From a virus, in the IMG/VR virus record IMGVR_UViG_3300035145_002598, positions 1 to 52,785 of that record: a stretch of 52,785 nucleotides of DNA; one strand, 5' to 3'. The translations under genes were made by a program, and so were the position numbers. The notes below the pieces were generated by a model. It worked only from the letters and a program-made list of their open reading frames with translations, did not search any database and was not told where the DNA came from. Shown here in pieces: positions 8,576 through 18,733 of this stretch. Positions within the stretch are counted from its first letter, which is position 1. The number at the start of each line of letters is the position of its first letter.

Positions 8576-10368
8576 GTCAACAGAGACACAGCTCCGAGAT
8601 ACAGGTCACGATCGACGACTCGCAGGTCCGACAAGCTGCCGAGCGTCTCGCGCAGTCGATGGAGCGCGTCGGCGAGGCGGGCGAGCGCGCGTTCGATCGT
8701 ACAGCGCAAGCAGCGCGACGCGCTCGACAACCCGTCGCGACGCCACCGACGCCGACGGGCGCTGCTCCATCGGCTCCATCTGCGCCACCTAAAGCGCCCG
8801 TAGCGGTCCCCCCACCGGCACCAGGTACGCGACCGCGTGACGAAAAGGGGCGCTTCATCCCATATAAGGTGCAACAGCGTATGCTCGGGATGACCGCGCT
8901 CGATACGTTGGGCGTCGGGGACAGCAACCGCTCTCTCGACTCAATGGCAGCAGAGGGACGCAGAGCTCAAGAGGCGTCACGCCGACAAGCGGAACGTGAG
9001 GCTCAGGCGTTCACAGCGCAACGCCAACAGGAGCGCGAGCTCCGTCGTCAGCAGATCATAGGGGTCGGACAAGCGGGTTTAAGCGGTCTCGTCGGTGGCG
9101 CGCAGGTCGTCGCCGGCGGTGGCGCTGCGGACGTGTTCCGCGCGGGTGGCGCAGCTGCGGGGAGTCTCGCGGGCGCGTTCGGTCTGAGTCGGATCGCGGG
9201 GGGTCTCCCCGTCCTCGGTGGCATCGCGGGCTCGCTCATACAGCGACGCGCTCAGCGTATCGGGCAGATCGTCGGACTCGAGCGACCGCAGACCGAGCTC
9301 GCGCTCGGTGGAGCGGAGGGAGTGAGGGGAGCGCGCTCACGCTTCGCGCGTCTCGGGATCAGTAGCGCGGAGGGTGTCGGCACGCTCCGAGCGTTTGCGC
9401 GAGCGATCGGCGCGCGCACTGACCTCTTGAGCGGTCGATCGATCGGCTTCACGTCGGACTTTCTAGGGCAAGCAGCGCTCCGAGGGATCGACCCGACGAC
9501 GATCGGGGCGTTCGTGGGCGGTGGCGCGATCGGTGGAGGCGCGAGGGGTGACACGTTCCAAAGCGCGGGGCTCGCGAATCGCTTACTCGGTGGAGCGGGC
9601 GCGATGGGATTGACCGGCGCGGGCGCGACGAGGTTCCTCGCAGCTATCGCGCAGAACACACAGCGCATCGCGAGCGAGGGTCTATCGATCGATGAGGAGA
9701 GCGCGGGGCGCTTCATCATGGGGATTAACGAGGCAGCTCGACAAGGGGGTCAGCGTCAGCTGATGGGCGTCGGAGCTGCGCGCACGTTTCAAAGATTCGG
9801 GGGAGCGCTGAGCGGTGTCGCGGGCTCATTCCGCGGGCAGTTCGGCGGGATAGGGACCGGCGCGCTCACAGCAGCAGCAGCTCGAGGGGGCGGGGGTCCG
9901 CTCCAAGTGCTCAAGCGCCTCGAGCAGTTCCGCACCGACCCCGCGAGCGCGATCAAGGCGCTCCGCTCGATGGGGATCGAGGGCGACCTGCTTCAACTCG
10001 CGTTGAGCGGGATGGGACTCAGCACCGAAGAAGCGGACGTGCTCAGTCGCGCGGGAGAGGGTGATCTCGATACGGGGATGCTCGGAGCGGATCGCGGGAT
10101 CATGCGTCGCGGGATGGGCGTATCGCGGACGGTCCAGACCGCACAAGAGCGACTCATCCGACGCGTCGAAGCGGATCCCGCGTCGATTCAAGCGTTCGTG
10201 AAGCTGAACACCTCGATCGAGGAGCTCGCGCTGACGATGACAAAATCGAACAGCGTGCTCACGACCTCCATGCAGAGCATCGAGGGACACATCGCGAAGC
10301 TCGTAGACTTGATCGACTCGGGTAATCTCACCGACGCGCTCCGCAAGATGTTAAGAGAGCTCATATGA
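8572..10368 (+). CDS. Tape measure protein
   Basis: This 598-residue protein sets tail length and is ejected with DNA. Residues 1-55 are a coiled-coil start (SQVRQAAERLAQSMERVGEAG). About 57-90 are Pro/Ala rich, and 115-160 a charged helix (SRRQAEREAQAFTAQRQQ). About 165-225 form a Gly/Ala-rich hydrophobic stretch that could insert in the membrane. The rest is Gly-rich helical repeats with ARGGGG and SAEG motifs. The length predicts a tail of roughly 90 nm at the usual 1.5 angstrom per residue. The start overlaps the chaperone stop (ATGA). Confidence 0.8.
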   Translation: MSQQRHSSEIQVTIDDSQVRQAAERLAQSMERVGEAGERAFDRTAQAARRARQPVATPPTPTGAAPSAPSAPPKAPVAVPPPAPGTRPRDEKGRFIPYKVQQRMLGMTALDTLGVGDSNRSLDSMAAEGRRAQEASRRQAEREAQAFTAQRQQERELRRQQIIGVGQAGLSGLVGGAQVVAGGGAADVFRAGGAAAGSLAGAFGLSRIAGGLPVLGGIAGSLIQRRAQRIGQIVGLERPQTELALGGAEGVRGARSRFARLGISSAEGVGTLRAFARAIGARTDLLSGRSIGFTSDFLGQAALRGIDPTTIGAFVGGGAIGGGARGDTFQSAGLANRLLGGAGAMGLTGAGATRFLAAIAQNTQRIASEGLSIDEESAGRFIMGINEAARQGGQRQLMGVGAARTFQRFGGALSGVAGSFRGQFGGIGTGALTAAAARGGGGPLQVLKRLEQFRTDPASAIKALRSMGIEGDLLQLALSGMGLSTEEADVLSRAGEGDLDTGMLGADRGIMRRGMGVSRTVQTAQERLIRRVEADPASIQAFVKLNTSIEELALTMTKSNSVLTTSMQSIEGHIAKLVDLIDSGNLTDALRKMLRELI

Positions 10369-11777
10369 TCCGCGTGTTTATTCACAACTACACGGAGCGC
10401 GCAGGCGAGGCGCGCGTCGACGGCGTCAACCCACGCGTCGAGATCACGGACCGCGTCACCGGCGCGAGTTGGTCCTCCTCGCTCGTCGCACCTTACGAGC
10501 AAGCGAGCGTCTCGACATCGATCAAGATCGACGAGCTCGACGTCTTAGGTCTAGGGACACCTCGCCGAGGCTCGAGGCTCCCCGCGCTCCACGCGTCGGG
10601 GTGGCTTGAGATCCTGGATGAGGACGTCCGCGCGTTCTATGGTCCGATCACTCGACTCTCGACGGGGCTGAGGGTCGAGCACACAGGAGCGCGCAAATCG
10701 CGGGACGTGCAGCTCTCCGCGACGTCGTGGGTCTCGCTCGCGCTCCGTCCGTTTCGCCTCACGTCTCGCGACGACCTCCTCGTGAGCGGGAGCATCTACG
10801 AATATAATACATGGGCGCGGATCTTCGAGACCGTGTTCTCCGAGGGCGCAGCGGTGGACGTCGCGCAGGGTCTCGCGCTGAGTTGGGAGAATCTCGCGAC
10901 GCTCAAGACGCCAGAGGGCGAGGAGCTCAGCGACTACGAGGTGCTCATCACACCCGATCAGCTCACGGACAACGCGATCGAGGGGCGCACGTTGACGCGC
11001 GTCGAGGGTAAGAATATATCGCAGGTCCCCGTGAGCTCGACGGGTTCGTTGTGGAGCGCGTTCACGGGAGCGTTTCAACCCGCGCCCCAACTGATCGAGC
11101 TCTATCCGATGCGCGAGCGCGGTCGCCCATATCTTATGTATAGGATGAAACCGCTCCCCCCTCACGATCCCGCGTACTTCGACGAGCGAGGCGAAGCGCG
11201 GGGGATCGATGACGACGACTCCGGCGTCAAAGCGGAGCCCGTCACGGTGCAATCGTTGGGGCGCGTCGTCTCTTACACGCTCGACTACAGCGGAGAGCGT
11301 AACAATTACGTCGAGGTCACGTCCCCCTATCTCGGCGTCTCGCAGCTCGCCGGACTGAACAGCTCCCCCGTGATCATGCGCGACGACATCGCGCGTTATG
11401 GTCTCTCCCCTCTCGAGATCGCGTATCCACTATTACGCGAGACTAGTGGATCGCTGAGAACAGAGCTCGAGCGACTCACGACATACGCGGGCGCGCTGTA
11501 CTCAGAGGGTCACGCGTTCGCGGTCGCGACGCTCGAGGTGATGTATCAAGACGTGAAGGTCGGCGAGTGGGCGCGGTGGGCTTCGTACCTGGAGGGCGAG
11601 GGCTCGACGCTCATCGGATACGTGACGCGCGTCGATCAGCAGGTCCGCGTCGATCCGCAGCTCGGCACCGTGACACGGCGCACTCTGCTACAATTGGAGC
11701 GCGTATCGCAGGACGGGAGACCGTCCCGTAAGACGCCAGCGTATGAGGTATCGGTGACAGCGGAGCTCGCAGAATGA
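10365..11777 (+). CDS. Baseplate hub protein, gp27/gpD-like
   Basis: This 470-residue protein follows the tape measure with an ATGA overlap and precedes the OB-fold spike, the normal order for the hub ring that links tube and spike. It is a multi-domain, beta-rich protein: an N-terminal part (PRVEITDRVTGASW, SVSTSIKIDELDVLG) like the first tube-like domain, a middle helical part, and a C-terminal part with GEWARWASYLEGEGSTLIGYV followed by TRRTLLQLERVS, a common closing strand pair of hub domains. Identity rests on order and these general patterns. Confidence 0.65.
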   Translation: MIRVFIHNYTERAGEARVDGVNPRVEITDRVTGASWSSSLVAPYEQASVSTSIKIDELDVLGLGTPRRGSRLPALHASGWLEILDEDVRAFYGPITRLSTGLRVEHTGARKSRDVQLSATSWVSLALRPFRLTSRDDLLVSGSIYEYNTWARIFETVFSEGAAVDVAQGLALSWENLATLKTPEGEELSDYEVLITPDQLTDNAIEGRTLTRVEGKNISQVPVSSTGSLWSAFTGAFQPAPQLIELYPMRERGRPYLMYRMKPLPPHDPAYFDERGEARGIDDDDSGVKAEPVTVQSLGRVVSYTLDYSGERNNYVEVTSPYLGVSQLAGLNSSPVIMRDDIARYGLSPLEIAYPLLRETSGSLRTELERLTTYAGALYSEGHAFAVATLEVMYQDVKVGEWARWASYLEGEGSTLIGYVTRVDQQVRVDPQLGTVTRRTLLQLERVSQDGRPSRKTPAYEVSVTAELAE

Positions 11778-12406
11778 AACTCGGAAACAATCACTTAACG
11801 GCGACCGTAACACGCGTGTACTATGGCGAGCGCGGTCCACTGTATGACGTCCGCACGAATGACGGCGCGACGTTTCGGGGCGTTCGCGTGAGAGGGATGA
11901 GCGCGAGCTTCTACCCCGTGTCAGTCAATCAAGAGGTCCATCTGCTACGACCAAGGGGGGCGTATGATCCCCCGTACATCGTCGGCGCGGACCTCACGAG
12001 CATCGTAGAGAGCACGCCGTCCGCGTCCACGAGTGAGGACTACTCCCCCGACGCGCTCGATCTCCAGATCAGGCACGCAGACAACACGCTCTCGTTGAGC
12101 GAGTCGGGCGTGACTGTCGAGACGGATGTGTTCAGGGTGCAGGGTGGACCGTTGCGCGTCTCTCTGGATGGCGACGCGCCTCACAGCGTGTTAAGAGGTC
12201 AACAGTTCGTCGACTCATTGTACGCGTACATCACAGAGCTCGAGACCGCGATCGGCGCGTTACAGACTCAAGTCGGCGTGTTGAGCTCTGCGCTCGGCGT
12301 CGCGGGTACATCGACGGCGATCGCTGCGTCGATCCCCCCGTCGAGCTCCGCGACCGCTAAAGCCAACGCTGAGCAAGCGATCACAAACGCGATCAAGGTT
12401 ACATGA
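11774..12406 (+). CDS. Baseplate spike / puncturing protein with OB fold
   Basis: The protein has 210 residues. Residues 1-75 (NNHLTATVTRVYYGERGPLY, then GVRVRGMSASFYPVSVNQEV, then PYIVGADL) show the strand pattern of the gp5/gpV OB domain that joins hub and spike. About 85-135 would be the beta-helix spike region. The last 60 residues are a helix or coiled coil rich in Ala and Thr, unlike the metal-tipped ends of P2-type spikes (no HxH motif). The start overlaps the hub stop. Confidence 0.6.
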   Translation: MKLGNNHLTATVTRVYYGERGPLYDVRTNDGATFRGVRVRGMSASFYPVSVNQEVHLLRPRGAYDPPYIVGADLTSIVESTPSASTSEDYSPDALDLQIRHADNTLSLSESGVTVETDVFRVQGGPLRVSLDGDAPHSVLRGQQFVDSLYAYITELETAIGALQTQVGVLSSALGVAGTSTAIAASIPPSSSATAKANAEQAITNAIKVT

Positions 12407-12417
12407 GAGGGTGAATC

Positions 12418-13983
12418 ATGGGCAGCAAATCAGCGACACCTCCATCGATCCCGATTCCGTCGAGCGGGAGACTCGGCGCGCTCCTACGCGTGCCGGTCGA
12501 TTACCTCTTCGAGGTCTACGAGAACGACGAGATCACGAACGTGATCGCGCTCCCCAACGCTCCGCAGAGTGTGACGCAGGGACGCACGAGCGCGACCGCT
12601 GTGACGCATACGCTCGGCGAGGTCGTGCGCGAGATCACGCAGAACCACCGGACCGACATATCCTTGAGGGGCGTGAGCGGTCTCGCTCCTCGCAGCGGAC
12701 AGACGCGCGACGGTGGCGTCTCCTTATTGGGCGGTCGCACGATCCTCGAGGAGTTCGATCGATTCCTCGACGACTACCAGACTCGCGCGAGTCATGACGC
12801 GGAGCGCGTGTTCATGGTCTACCGATCGCTTAACGAGGGGTACGCGTTCCGCGTTGAGCCTCTCGAGTTTCGGTGGATGGAGGACGCCGAAGCGCACCGG
12901 CTCTCGTATCAATGGGAGCTCAAGCTCGAAGCTTACGCGGGCGCGCCGTCCGATCCGCGCGGGTCGATCCTCTCCCCCGTGACTGAGATGATCCGCGCTG
13001 CGTCGCAATACGTCGCGGTCGCCGGTGGTGTTGTGACGCTTGCGCAGAACGCGATCACGAACGTACACGGCGAGCTCGAGGAGGCGCGAGAGCTGTTACG
13101 CTCGATCGAGAGCGTCGTCCGCATCATCAGCGAGACCGCAGACAGCGCGGACGGCGTAACGAGATTCTTCTCTCGCGATCTCCCTGCGACGTGGGCGTCT
13201 CTCGCGCAGAGCTACGCGACCGCGAGGAGAGACGTTGATGAGCTCCTCGGCTTAGAGGATCCCTCGTACTCTGCGGAGCTCGTGCCGTATTACGCGCTCG
13301 TTACGGCGGGCTTGAGCGGAGCCGATCAGGGTGATCTAGACGCTAACGCAGACGCGTCGCGCATCGAGACACGCTCAGCGCTGAGCGTAGAGCGCCCACG
13401 CTTTACGAGAGACGTCACGCTCCGAGCCGGAGACACCGCGCAGAGCGTCGCGCTTCGCGCGTATGGTGACGCGTCTCGATATGATGAAATCATCGATTAC
13501 AACGGATTGAGGGACGCGAAGCACAAGGGGGACGGGCGACCGCTCCGCGCGGGTGATGTGCTCTCTGTACCGTTCGACGCGTCAACTAGTGATGACCTCG
13601 GGCTCCCGAGCAAGGGCGACGTGTTCGGGCGTGATCTGCGAGTCGACGCCGACGGTGATCTCGTGATCTCGGGCGACGACATCTCGACCATCGAGGGACG
13701 CGCGAACCTCGAACAAGCGCTCCGTCTCCGCTTACTCTCTGAGCAGGGGAGCTCGTGGATCCTTCCGGCGTATGGTCTCCCCGTCCAGGTCGGCGCACCG
13801 CTCACCGAGCGCGTCGCAGCGTATTGCGCGAGCCACGTGACACAACAGCTCGACGCAGACGCGAGAGTCGATCGAGTCGATAATGTGGTAGTATCTGACG
13901 AGGGCGACGCGCTCACTGTGAGCGCGAGAGTCGCACCGCTTAACGGCGCGTCGATGTCGCTCATCGTGCCGATGGGGAGCTGA
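12418..13983 (+). CDS. Baseplate protein: LysM domain fused to gp25-like wedge domain
   Basis: This 521-residue protein joins parts usually found in separate baseplate proteins. Residues about 20-175 are beta-rich (DYLFEVYENDEITNVIALPN) and resemble baseplate proteins that carry a C-terminal LysM, as in T4 gp53 or contractile injection systems. About 230-310 is helical. About 325-385 is a LysM domain (GDTAQSVALRAYGDASRYDE, then LRAGDVLSVP). About 395-521 is a gp25/W-like wedge domain with a lysozyme-like fold, recognisable from LEQALRLRLLSEQGSSWILP and LDADARVDRVDNVVV. The next gene is baseplate J, the normal partner of gp25. Start: ATG after GAGAGGGTG. Confidence 0.7.
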   Translation: MGSKSATPPSIPIPSSGRLGALLRVPVDYLFEVYENDEITNVIALPNAPQSVTQGRTSATAVTHTLGEVVREITQNHRTDISLRGVSGLAPRSGQTRDGGVSLLGGRTILEEFDRFLDDYQTRASHDAERVFMVYRSLNEGYAFRVEPLEFRWMEDAEAHRLSYQWELKLEAYAGAPSDPRGSILSPVTEMIRAASQYVAVAGGVVTLAQNAITNVHGELEEARELLRSIESVVRIISETADSADGVTRFFSRDLPATWASLAQSYATARRDVDELLGLEDPSYSAELVPYYALVTAGLSGADQGDLDANADASRIETRSALSVERPRFTRDVTLRAGDTAQSVALRAYGDASRYDEIIDYNGLRDAKHKGDGRPLRAGDVLSVPFDASTSDDLGLPSKGDVFGRDLRVDADGDLVISGDDISTIEGRANLEQALRLRLLSEQGSSWILPAYGLPVQVGAPLTERVAAYCASHVTQQLDADARVDRVDNVVVSDEGDALTVSARVAPLNGASMSLIVPMGS

Positions 13984-13985
13984 TA

Positions 13986-15350
13986 ATGTATGAACCAAGA
14001 TCAAGCGCAGAGATCACACGCGATTTAATCGCGAGGACGGTCGCGCGCACATCGTTAACGGACCTCGCGGAGAGCTCGACGCTCGGCGTGTTGCTGCGCT
14101 CGATCGCTGAGCAGATCGCAGAAGCGGACGTAAGACTCGCGCAGATCCGCGCGCAGTTCACCCTCGAGGGAGCGCGGGGCGTGGACCTCGACGAGCGCGC
14201 AGAGGAGATCGGCGTAACGCGCCTAACGGCGACCGCTGCCTCTGGATCCGTGGTCGTCGCACGCACCGACTCGAGCGCGTCGCTCACGATCCCCGCGGGG
14301 AGCGTGTTCGGGAGAGGTGATAGCGACGTGACCTACTCGACTACAGCGGACGCGGGGCTCTCGATCGGCGAGCTCACGAAAGAGATCTCGATCGTAGCGA
14401 ACACACGCGGAACAAGCGGGAACGCGCCCGCGCGATCGATCGACACGATCCTCGACGCTCCCTCCGCTCTAGTCAGCGTGACACAAGGCGAAGCGCTCGC
14501 GAACGCGACAGACGCGGAGACGGATCTCGCGCTCCGCTCTCGCGCGACGCTCGCGCTCAACAGCATCGCGCGCGCTCAACCGATCGCGCTCGAGTACACC
14601 GCGCGCACCTTCACGGCGACCGACGGCACACGCGCGACGACGGCGACGATCTACGAGCCCGAGACGCGTCTCGGTTACGTGGAGCTGCTGATCGACGACG
14701 GCTCCGGTCTAGGAGATCACGCGCCGACGCGATCGGGTGAAGCGGTGAGCGTGACGCTTAACGCCGTGTTAGGTCAGCTCATCGGCGTCGAGGCTCCGGT
14801 CGTCGGCTCGGTGCGCGTCCGCTCTGGGTCGAGCGTGCTCGTCGAGGGGCGCGACTATGACATCTCGAGATCGAGGGGCGTGATCACGTTACGCTCCGAC
14901 GCGAGCGTGTCGATCGGTGACACGATCACGGTCGATAATTACAGCGTATACACGGGGCTCATCGCTGAACTTCAGACGCTCATGAACGGCGACCCGAGCG
15001 ACGTCACATCCGGACACCGCGCAGCGGGGATCGCTTTAAGGGTCCTCCCCGCTCCCGTTCAGCGTATCCCGCTCGACGTGCTCATCGTCATCGAGGCGGG
15101 CTCTACGTTAACCACGGTTAAAGCAAACGTCGAGAGCGCGATAAGCGCGTACTTCTCAGCGCTCGGAGCGGGCGCTCCGGCGTATCGCTCCGCGTTGGTC
15201 TCCGTGGTGATGGGCGTCGGGGGAGTCGTGAACGCGACGATCCTCACGAGCGGGACCGCGAACGAGACACCCGATCTCTATCCCAACTCAGCGCGCCACG
15301 TACTCCGAGCGGGTAACGTGCGCGCGATCACTAGCACGACAGGCGGTTAA
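13986..15350 (+). CDS. Baseplate J-like wedge protein
   Basis: The 454-residue product matches the baseplate J / T4 gp6-like family. Seen are the N-terminal helical segment ending ARGVDLDERAEEIGVTRLTA, the beta domain TDSSASLTIPAGSVF, the GTSGNAPARSIDTIL turn, and the family-typical ATDAETDLALRSRATLAL followed by AQPIALEYTARTF. The C-terminal third repeats an alpha/beta pattern (PVQRIPLDVLIVIEAGSTLTT). It builds the wedges around the hub with the gp25-like protein just upstream. Confidence 0.82.
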   Translation: MYEPRSSAEITRDLIARTVARTSLTDLAESSTLGVLLRSIAEQIAEADVRLAQIRAQFTLEGARGVDLDERAEEIGVTRLTATAASGSVVVARTDSSASLTIPAGSVFGRGDSDVTYSTTADAGLSIGELTKEISIVANTRGTSGNAPARSIDTILDAPSALVSVTQGEALANATDAETDLALRSRATLALNSIARAQPIALEYTARTFTATDGTRATTATIYEPETRLGYVELLIDDGSGLGDHAPTRSGEAVSVTLNAVLGQLIGVEAPVVGSVRVRSGSSVLVEGRDYDISRSRGVITLRSDASVSIGDTITVDNYSVYTGLIAELQTLMNGDPSDVTSGHRAAGIALRVLPAPVQRIPLDVLIVIEAGSTLTTVKANVESAISAYFSALGAGAPAYRSALVSVVMGVGGVVNATILTSGTANETPDLYPNSARHVLRAGNVRAITSTTGG

Positions 15351-15351
15351 C

Positions 15352-16782
15352 ATGGATCGCGTAAAACTCTACGCACAGGAACGACTCGACCTCGATGACG
15401 CGAACGCGCTCCAGAGTCTCGTGTATGACTATGTACAGGAGGCGCTCGGCGGTTTATTCGGTCGCATCCGTGGCGCGTTGAGCGTCCCCACGATCACGCA
15501 GACCGAGAACAGCGGAGCGCCATACATCGAACTAAGCGCGTTTCAGTTCGTGACGACCGCGCCGATCTCAGCGAGCGCGCGGAGCGTGACCTCGCCGTCG
15601 AGCGGACTCGCTTACTCGCAGATGAAGACGATCGTCGTCACGTATGAGCCGACTGAGGAGACCTCGACGCAGATCTCGATTGATACGCCTCGCGCGTATT
15701 ATCAGGACTATGTTGACGCGTATCTATGGGCTCGACCGATTCAGCGAGACACAGACACCGCGACGCGCGCTCAGTGGAGCGTCGCTCAGGGTGACGAGAT
15801 CACGTTCTCGGATGAGACGAGATCGTCTCAGCGCGTCGAGTTCGCAGTCCAACGCAACGCGCCGACATACGCGGACGGCGAGGCAGCGTGGGCTCCGATC
15901 GCGAGGATCACCGGATGGACGGACGCGGATAACACCGACTCGCTCGCGCAGTGGCAAATCGAGAGCGCTTACGAGAACGACCTAACGCGTCAATTCGCGG
16001 GCTCGTATCTCAGCGGAGACACGCTCACGCGCCCGAACGTCACCCTCGACACTGTCGTTAACTCGATGTCGACGTATCCGATGGAGTCCGGAGCGTCCCC
16101 TCGCGTGTTGGGCGTCGCTGATCAGCTCGCGTTACTGCGTTATAAGATCGCGCAACTTCAGGGACACGGGGTTAATGACCCGAGCGACACGCAGTCGAGA
16201 GCGTGGTACACGGCCCCGCTCGTTTCCGCGAACGGCGTCGACGCGCGACTCAACACGATCGAGTCGCAGAGGACCTCGCCGATCGTCTGCATCGCTGCGG
16301 GGCTCGTCCAAGTGAACGTAAACAACGCGCGCGTGATCTCGTACAACCTACTCACGAACGAGGGGATCAGCGCGATACGCACCTCGCCGACGCGAGGCAA
16401 TCGAATGTGTGTCGAGCTCGACGCTGATCTGCTCGCCGAGGACTGGAGACTCTTACACGTGGACGTGAGCCAAGTCGCGACGCGCAAAGACAACGGCGAC
16501 AACACACACGACTATAATCGCGTACACGCGCAGATCGGCGACATCTTGAGCGGGTTACTCAGCGACGCGAACAGCTATCGACTCGACGACTACTCGACGA
16601 GCTCGGGGCGGGGCGTCAACATTGAGCTCTTAGCGCTCGAGCAGTCGAGCGAGGAGTCGATCGCGGAGGACGTCGGCAGCTCTGGACATCCGGACGTGAT
16701 CGGGACCGCGCCCGCGGTGAACGAGATCATCAACCTCACGCTCGCGATCTACGCGATTCACGACGACCAGGATAACTATTAA
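15352..16782 (+). CDS. Baseplate or fibre-attachment protein
   Basis: The 476-residue product lies between the baseplate J gene and fibre-type genes. The N-terminal 45 residues are helical (LDDANALQSLVYDYVQEALG). A beta-rich body follows with two sandwich-like stretches (about 55-110 and 125-215), then a helical part (about 245-275, LGVADQLALLRYKIAQLQGHG), then another beta part. The pattern fits baseplate periphery proteins that connect wedges to fibres. The family is not recognised. Confidence 0.5.
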   Translation: MDRVKLYAQERLDLDDANALQSLVYDYVQEALGGLFGRIRGALSVPTITQTENSGAPYIELSAFQFVTTAPISASARSVTSPSSGLAYSQMKTIVVTYEPTEETSTQISIDTPRAYYQDYVDAYLWARPIQRDTDTATRAQWSVAQGDEITFSDETRSSQRVEFAVQRNAPTYADGEAAWAPIARITGWTDADNTDSLAQWQIESAYENDLTRQFAGSYLSGDTLTRPNVTLDTVVNSMSTYPMESGASPRVLGVADQLALLRYKIAQLQGHGVNDPSDTQSRAWYTAPLVSANGVDARLNTIESQRTSPIVCIAAGLVQVNVNNARVISYNLLTNEGISAIRTSPTRGNRMCVELDADLLAEDWRLLHVDVSQVATRKDNGDNTHDYNRVHAQIGDILSGLLSDANSYRLDDYSTSSGRGVNIELLALEQSSEESIAEDVGSSGHPDVIGTAPAVNEIINLTLAIYAIHDDQDNY

Positions 16783-17870
16783 TGAGTATCATCGCATACG
16801 CGTCGGCGAACGTCGACCCGATAAACAATCCCCTCGAGGACGGCGAGATCGATCTCGCGAGCGTAGTGACGCCCGCCTCGATCACGCTGTACGGAGACGC
16901 GGTCGACACCGAGGATGGGAGCGCGTCGTTCTCGTTCGCGTGGACGTTGCTCGATCCGACCAACTCGGGCGCGGTGTTGTCGAGCACGACGACACAAAAC
17001 ATCACGATCAGCAATATCACCGCGTGGCATAACCTACGACTGCATCTCGTCGCCACGAACACAGCGACGAGCGCGACGAGCGAGACCGACGTTTTACTCG
17101 CGCCGTCTGCGTCGTTCGTCGAGGTGCGCGTGCTCTCTGAGAATCGAGGGATTCAGAAGATCGCGAAGGGGTCGCGCTCGTGGCATCCCGCGCTCGAGGT
17201 CTGGGCCGACGCGATCGAGACCGCGCCGAACCTCAACGACTTGAGCGACGTCACAAACGCGACCGGCGCAGAGCTCGACATCCTACGCGGGGGAGCGCTC
17301 GCGGAGTCGGGGGGCTCGGCGCTTCACACTCACGCGGGGGCGCACATTGCAGACGCGACCACGACGACCGCGGGCGTCGTTCAGCTCGAGGAGGCGAGCG
17401 ACGCGACGGGGACGCCTCGCGTCATCACTCAGGAGCGGATCGTCTTATCGGGCATGGTGACGAGCTCAACAGAGAGCGACGGCACACGACACGACGAGAT
17501 CATCGATATATCCGCAGTTAGCGAGGATATCCCTCACATCTATTTCGCCGTGTCGCGTCACGCGATCAAGGTCCACGCGTACACGGTCGCGATCGCTGAG
17601 ACCGGAGGGACGACCGACGCTTACTCGTTTAAGCTCGTCGAGTACACACCCGCGGACTTTCTGACGATGTCGGGTACGACTACGCACGACACCTTCTCCG
17701 CGACACCGAGCGCAGCGAACAAGCCGATCCTAGAGACGCGCACGTTATCGCCCGCCGTCGAGGTCCCCGCCGGTCGCGTGATCGGTTTACTGATTGGGGC
17801 GTCGCCCGCTGCGGGTAGCGGTGGTAGCTCGTTGAGCGTGACCATCGAGGCGACGAGGAGCGTGACGTGA
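16782..17870 (+). CDS. Short tail fibre / receptor-binding protein with PKD-like domain
   Basis: The protein has 362 residues. The first 110 form a PKD/Ig-like beta sandwich (VDTEDGSASFSFAWTLLDPT, then NITAWHNLRLHLVATN), a sugar-surface-type fold. Then comes a fibre segment with the recurring phage motif HTHAGAHIADATTTTAGVVQ, and a C-terminal beta-rich head (about 230-362) ending SSLSVTIEATRSVT. Start TAATG overlaps the upstream stop. Probably a short fibre at the baseplate; receptor unknown. Confidence 0.55.
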   Translation: MSIIAYASANVDPINNPLEDGEIDLASVVTPASITLYGDAVDTEDGSASFSFAWTLLDPTNSGAVLSSTTTQNITISNITAWHNLRLHLVATNTATSATSETDVLLAPSASFVEVRVLSENRGIQKIAKGSRSWHPALEVWADAIETAPNLNDLSDVTNATGAELDILRGGALAESGGSALHTHAGAHIADATTTTAGVVQLEEASDATGTPRVITQERIVLSGMVTSSTESDGTRHDEIIDISAVSEDIPHIYFAVSRHAIKVHAYTVAIAETGGTTDAYSFKLVEYTPADFLTMSGTTTHDTFSATPSAANKPILETRTLSPAVEVPAGRVIGLLIGASPAAGSGGSSLSVTIEATRSVT

Positions 17871-18733
17871 GGGGCTGGGGCGCGCCGAGTCATGAGACCG
17901 CGACCGAGTCGCTCACTCGCCCCGATTGGGGATGGGGTGATGACGCGCCGACCTCGTGGGACGTGTCAACGCTCGATTATGGGTGGGGCTCTGATCACGG
18001 GGCAGCGTTCCCGTCGTATCTCGAGCTCGAGACTCGCGCGATCGGAGACGACGGGGGATACGCGATTAAGATCGTCGGGGATTTCCCGCGTCGAGGGGCG
18101 TCCCGCTTCCAACGCCCGACGGGTTTTAAGGTGGTGCTCGTCGACGCGCAGAGCGTCGAGTATGCGTGTCACTCTGGTCTCTTCGGTCAGGGTGAGCAGT
18201 GCTCGACGAACATCCCCGCGCGGATCCTCAGAGCGTACTCTCCATCGTTGGGCGTGGGCGCGTATGATGTCGTCGTGAGATACGACGGGACAGAGCAGAC
18301 CGTCGGCACGATCAACGCGAGACGACGCGCGCGCACCGCTCACGAGTATGATCTCCGCGCAGCGTTACCGAGCGCTTACGCAACCGGCGCGCGACGAATG
18401 GAGCTCGACAGCGTGCTCGACACCTCTGCGCCTTCTGCGGTCGACGAGGTGCGCTCAACGCTCGAGACGCTCACGAGGGTCGTCGCGCAGTCACTCGCAG
18501 AGCTCAGCGCGAGCGGAGCGATCACGCGCCTCACGGTCGCATACACTGGAGGCGCTACGCTACACGTCGAGTCGACGCTCGGTTTCGCCGACGCGGGGGC
18601 GGTGTGGCTAGACGGCGAGCGCGTCGCGTACACGAGCAAGAGCGCGACCACATTGAACGGCGTAGACGCGCCACGGTTAACCGCTGCACGAGGGGCGAGG
18701 GTGACGCATGATCCGCACTCTATCACAGACTGA
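17867..18733 (+). CDS. Baseplate/fibre region protein, unknown
   Basis: This 288-residue product starts with GTG at 17867, which overlaps the previous stop. The N-terminus is rich in Trp and Gly (GWGDDAPTSWDVSTLDYGWG), followed by a beta-rich domain (about 50-155) with three cysteines (YACHSGLFGQGEQC). A helical segment (about 185-215) and a short C-terminal beta domain ending ARGARVTHDPHS follow. The Trp/Gly repeats look like a surface-binding arm. It overlaps the next gene by 26 bases. No family is recognised. Confidence 0.5.
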   Translation: MRGWGAPSHETATESLTRPDWGWGDDAPTSWDVSTLDYGWGSDHGAAFPSYLELETRAIGDDGGYAIKIVGDFPRRGASRFQRPTGFKVVLVDAQSVEYACHSGLFGQGEQCSTNIPARILRAYSPSLGVGAYDVVVRYDGTEQTVGTINARRRARTAHEYDLRAALPSAYATGARRMELDSVLDTSAPSAVDEVRSTLETLTRVVAQSLAELSASGAITRLTVAYTGGATLHVESTLGFADAGAVWLDGERVAYTSKSATTLNGVDAPRLTAARGARVTHDPHSITD

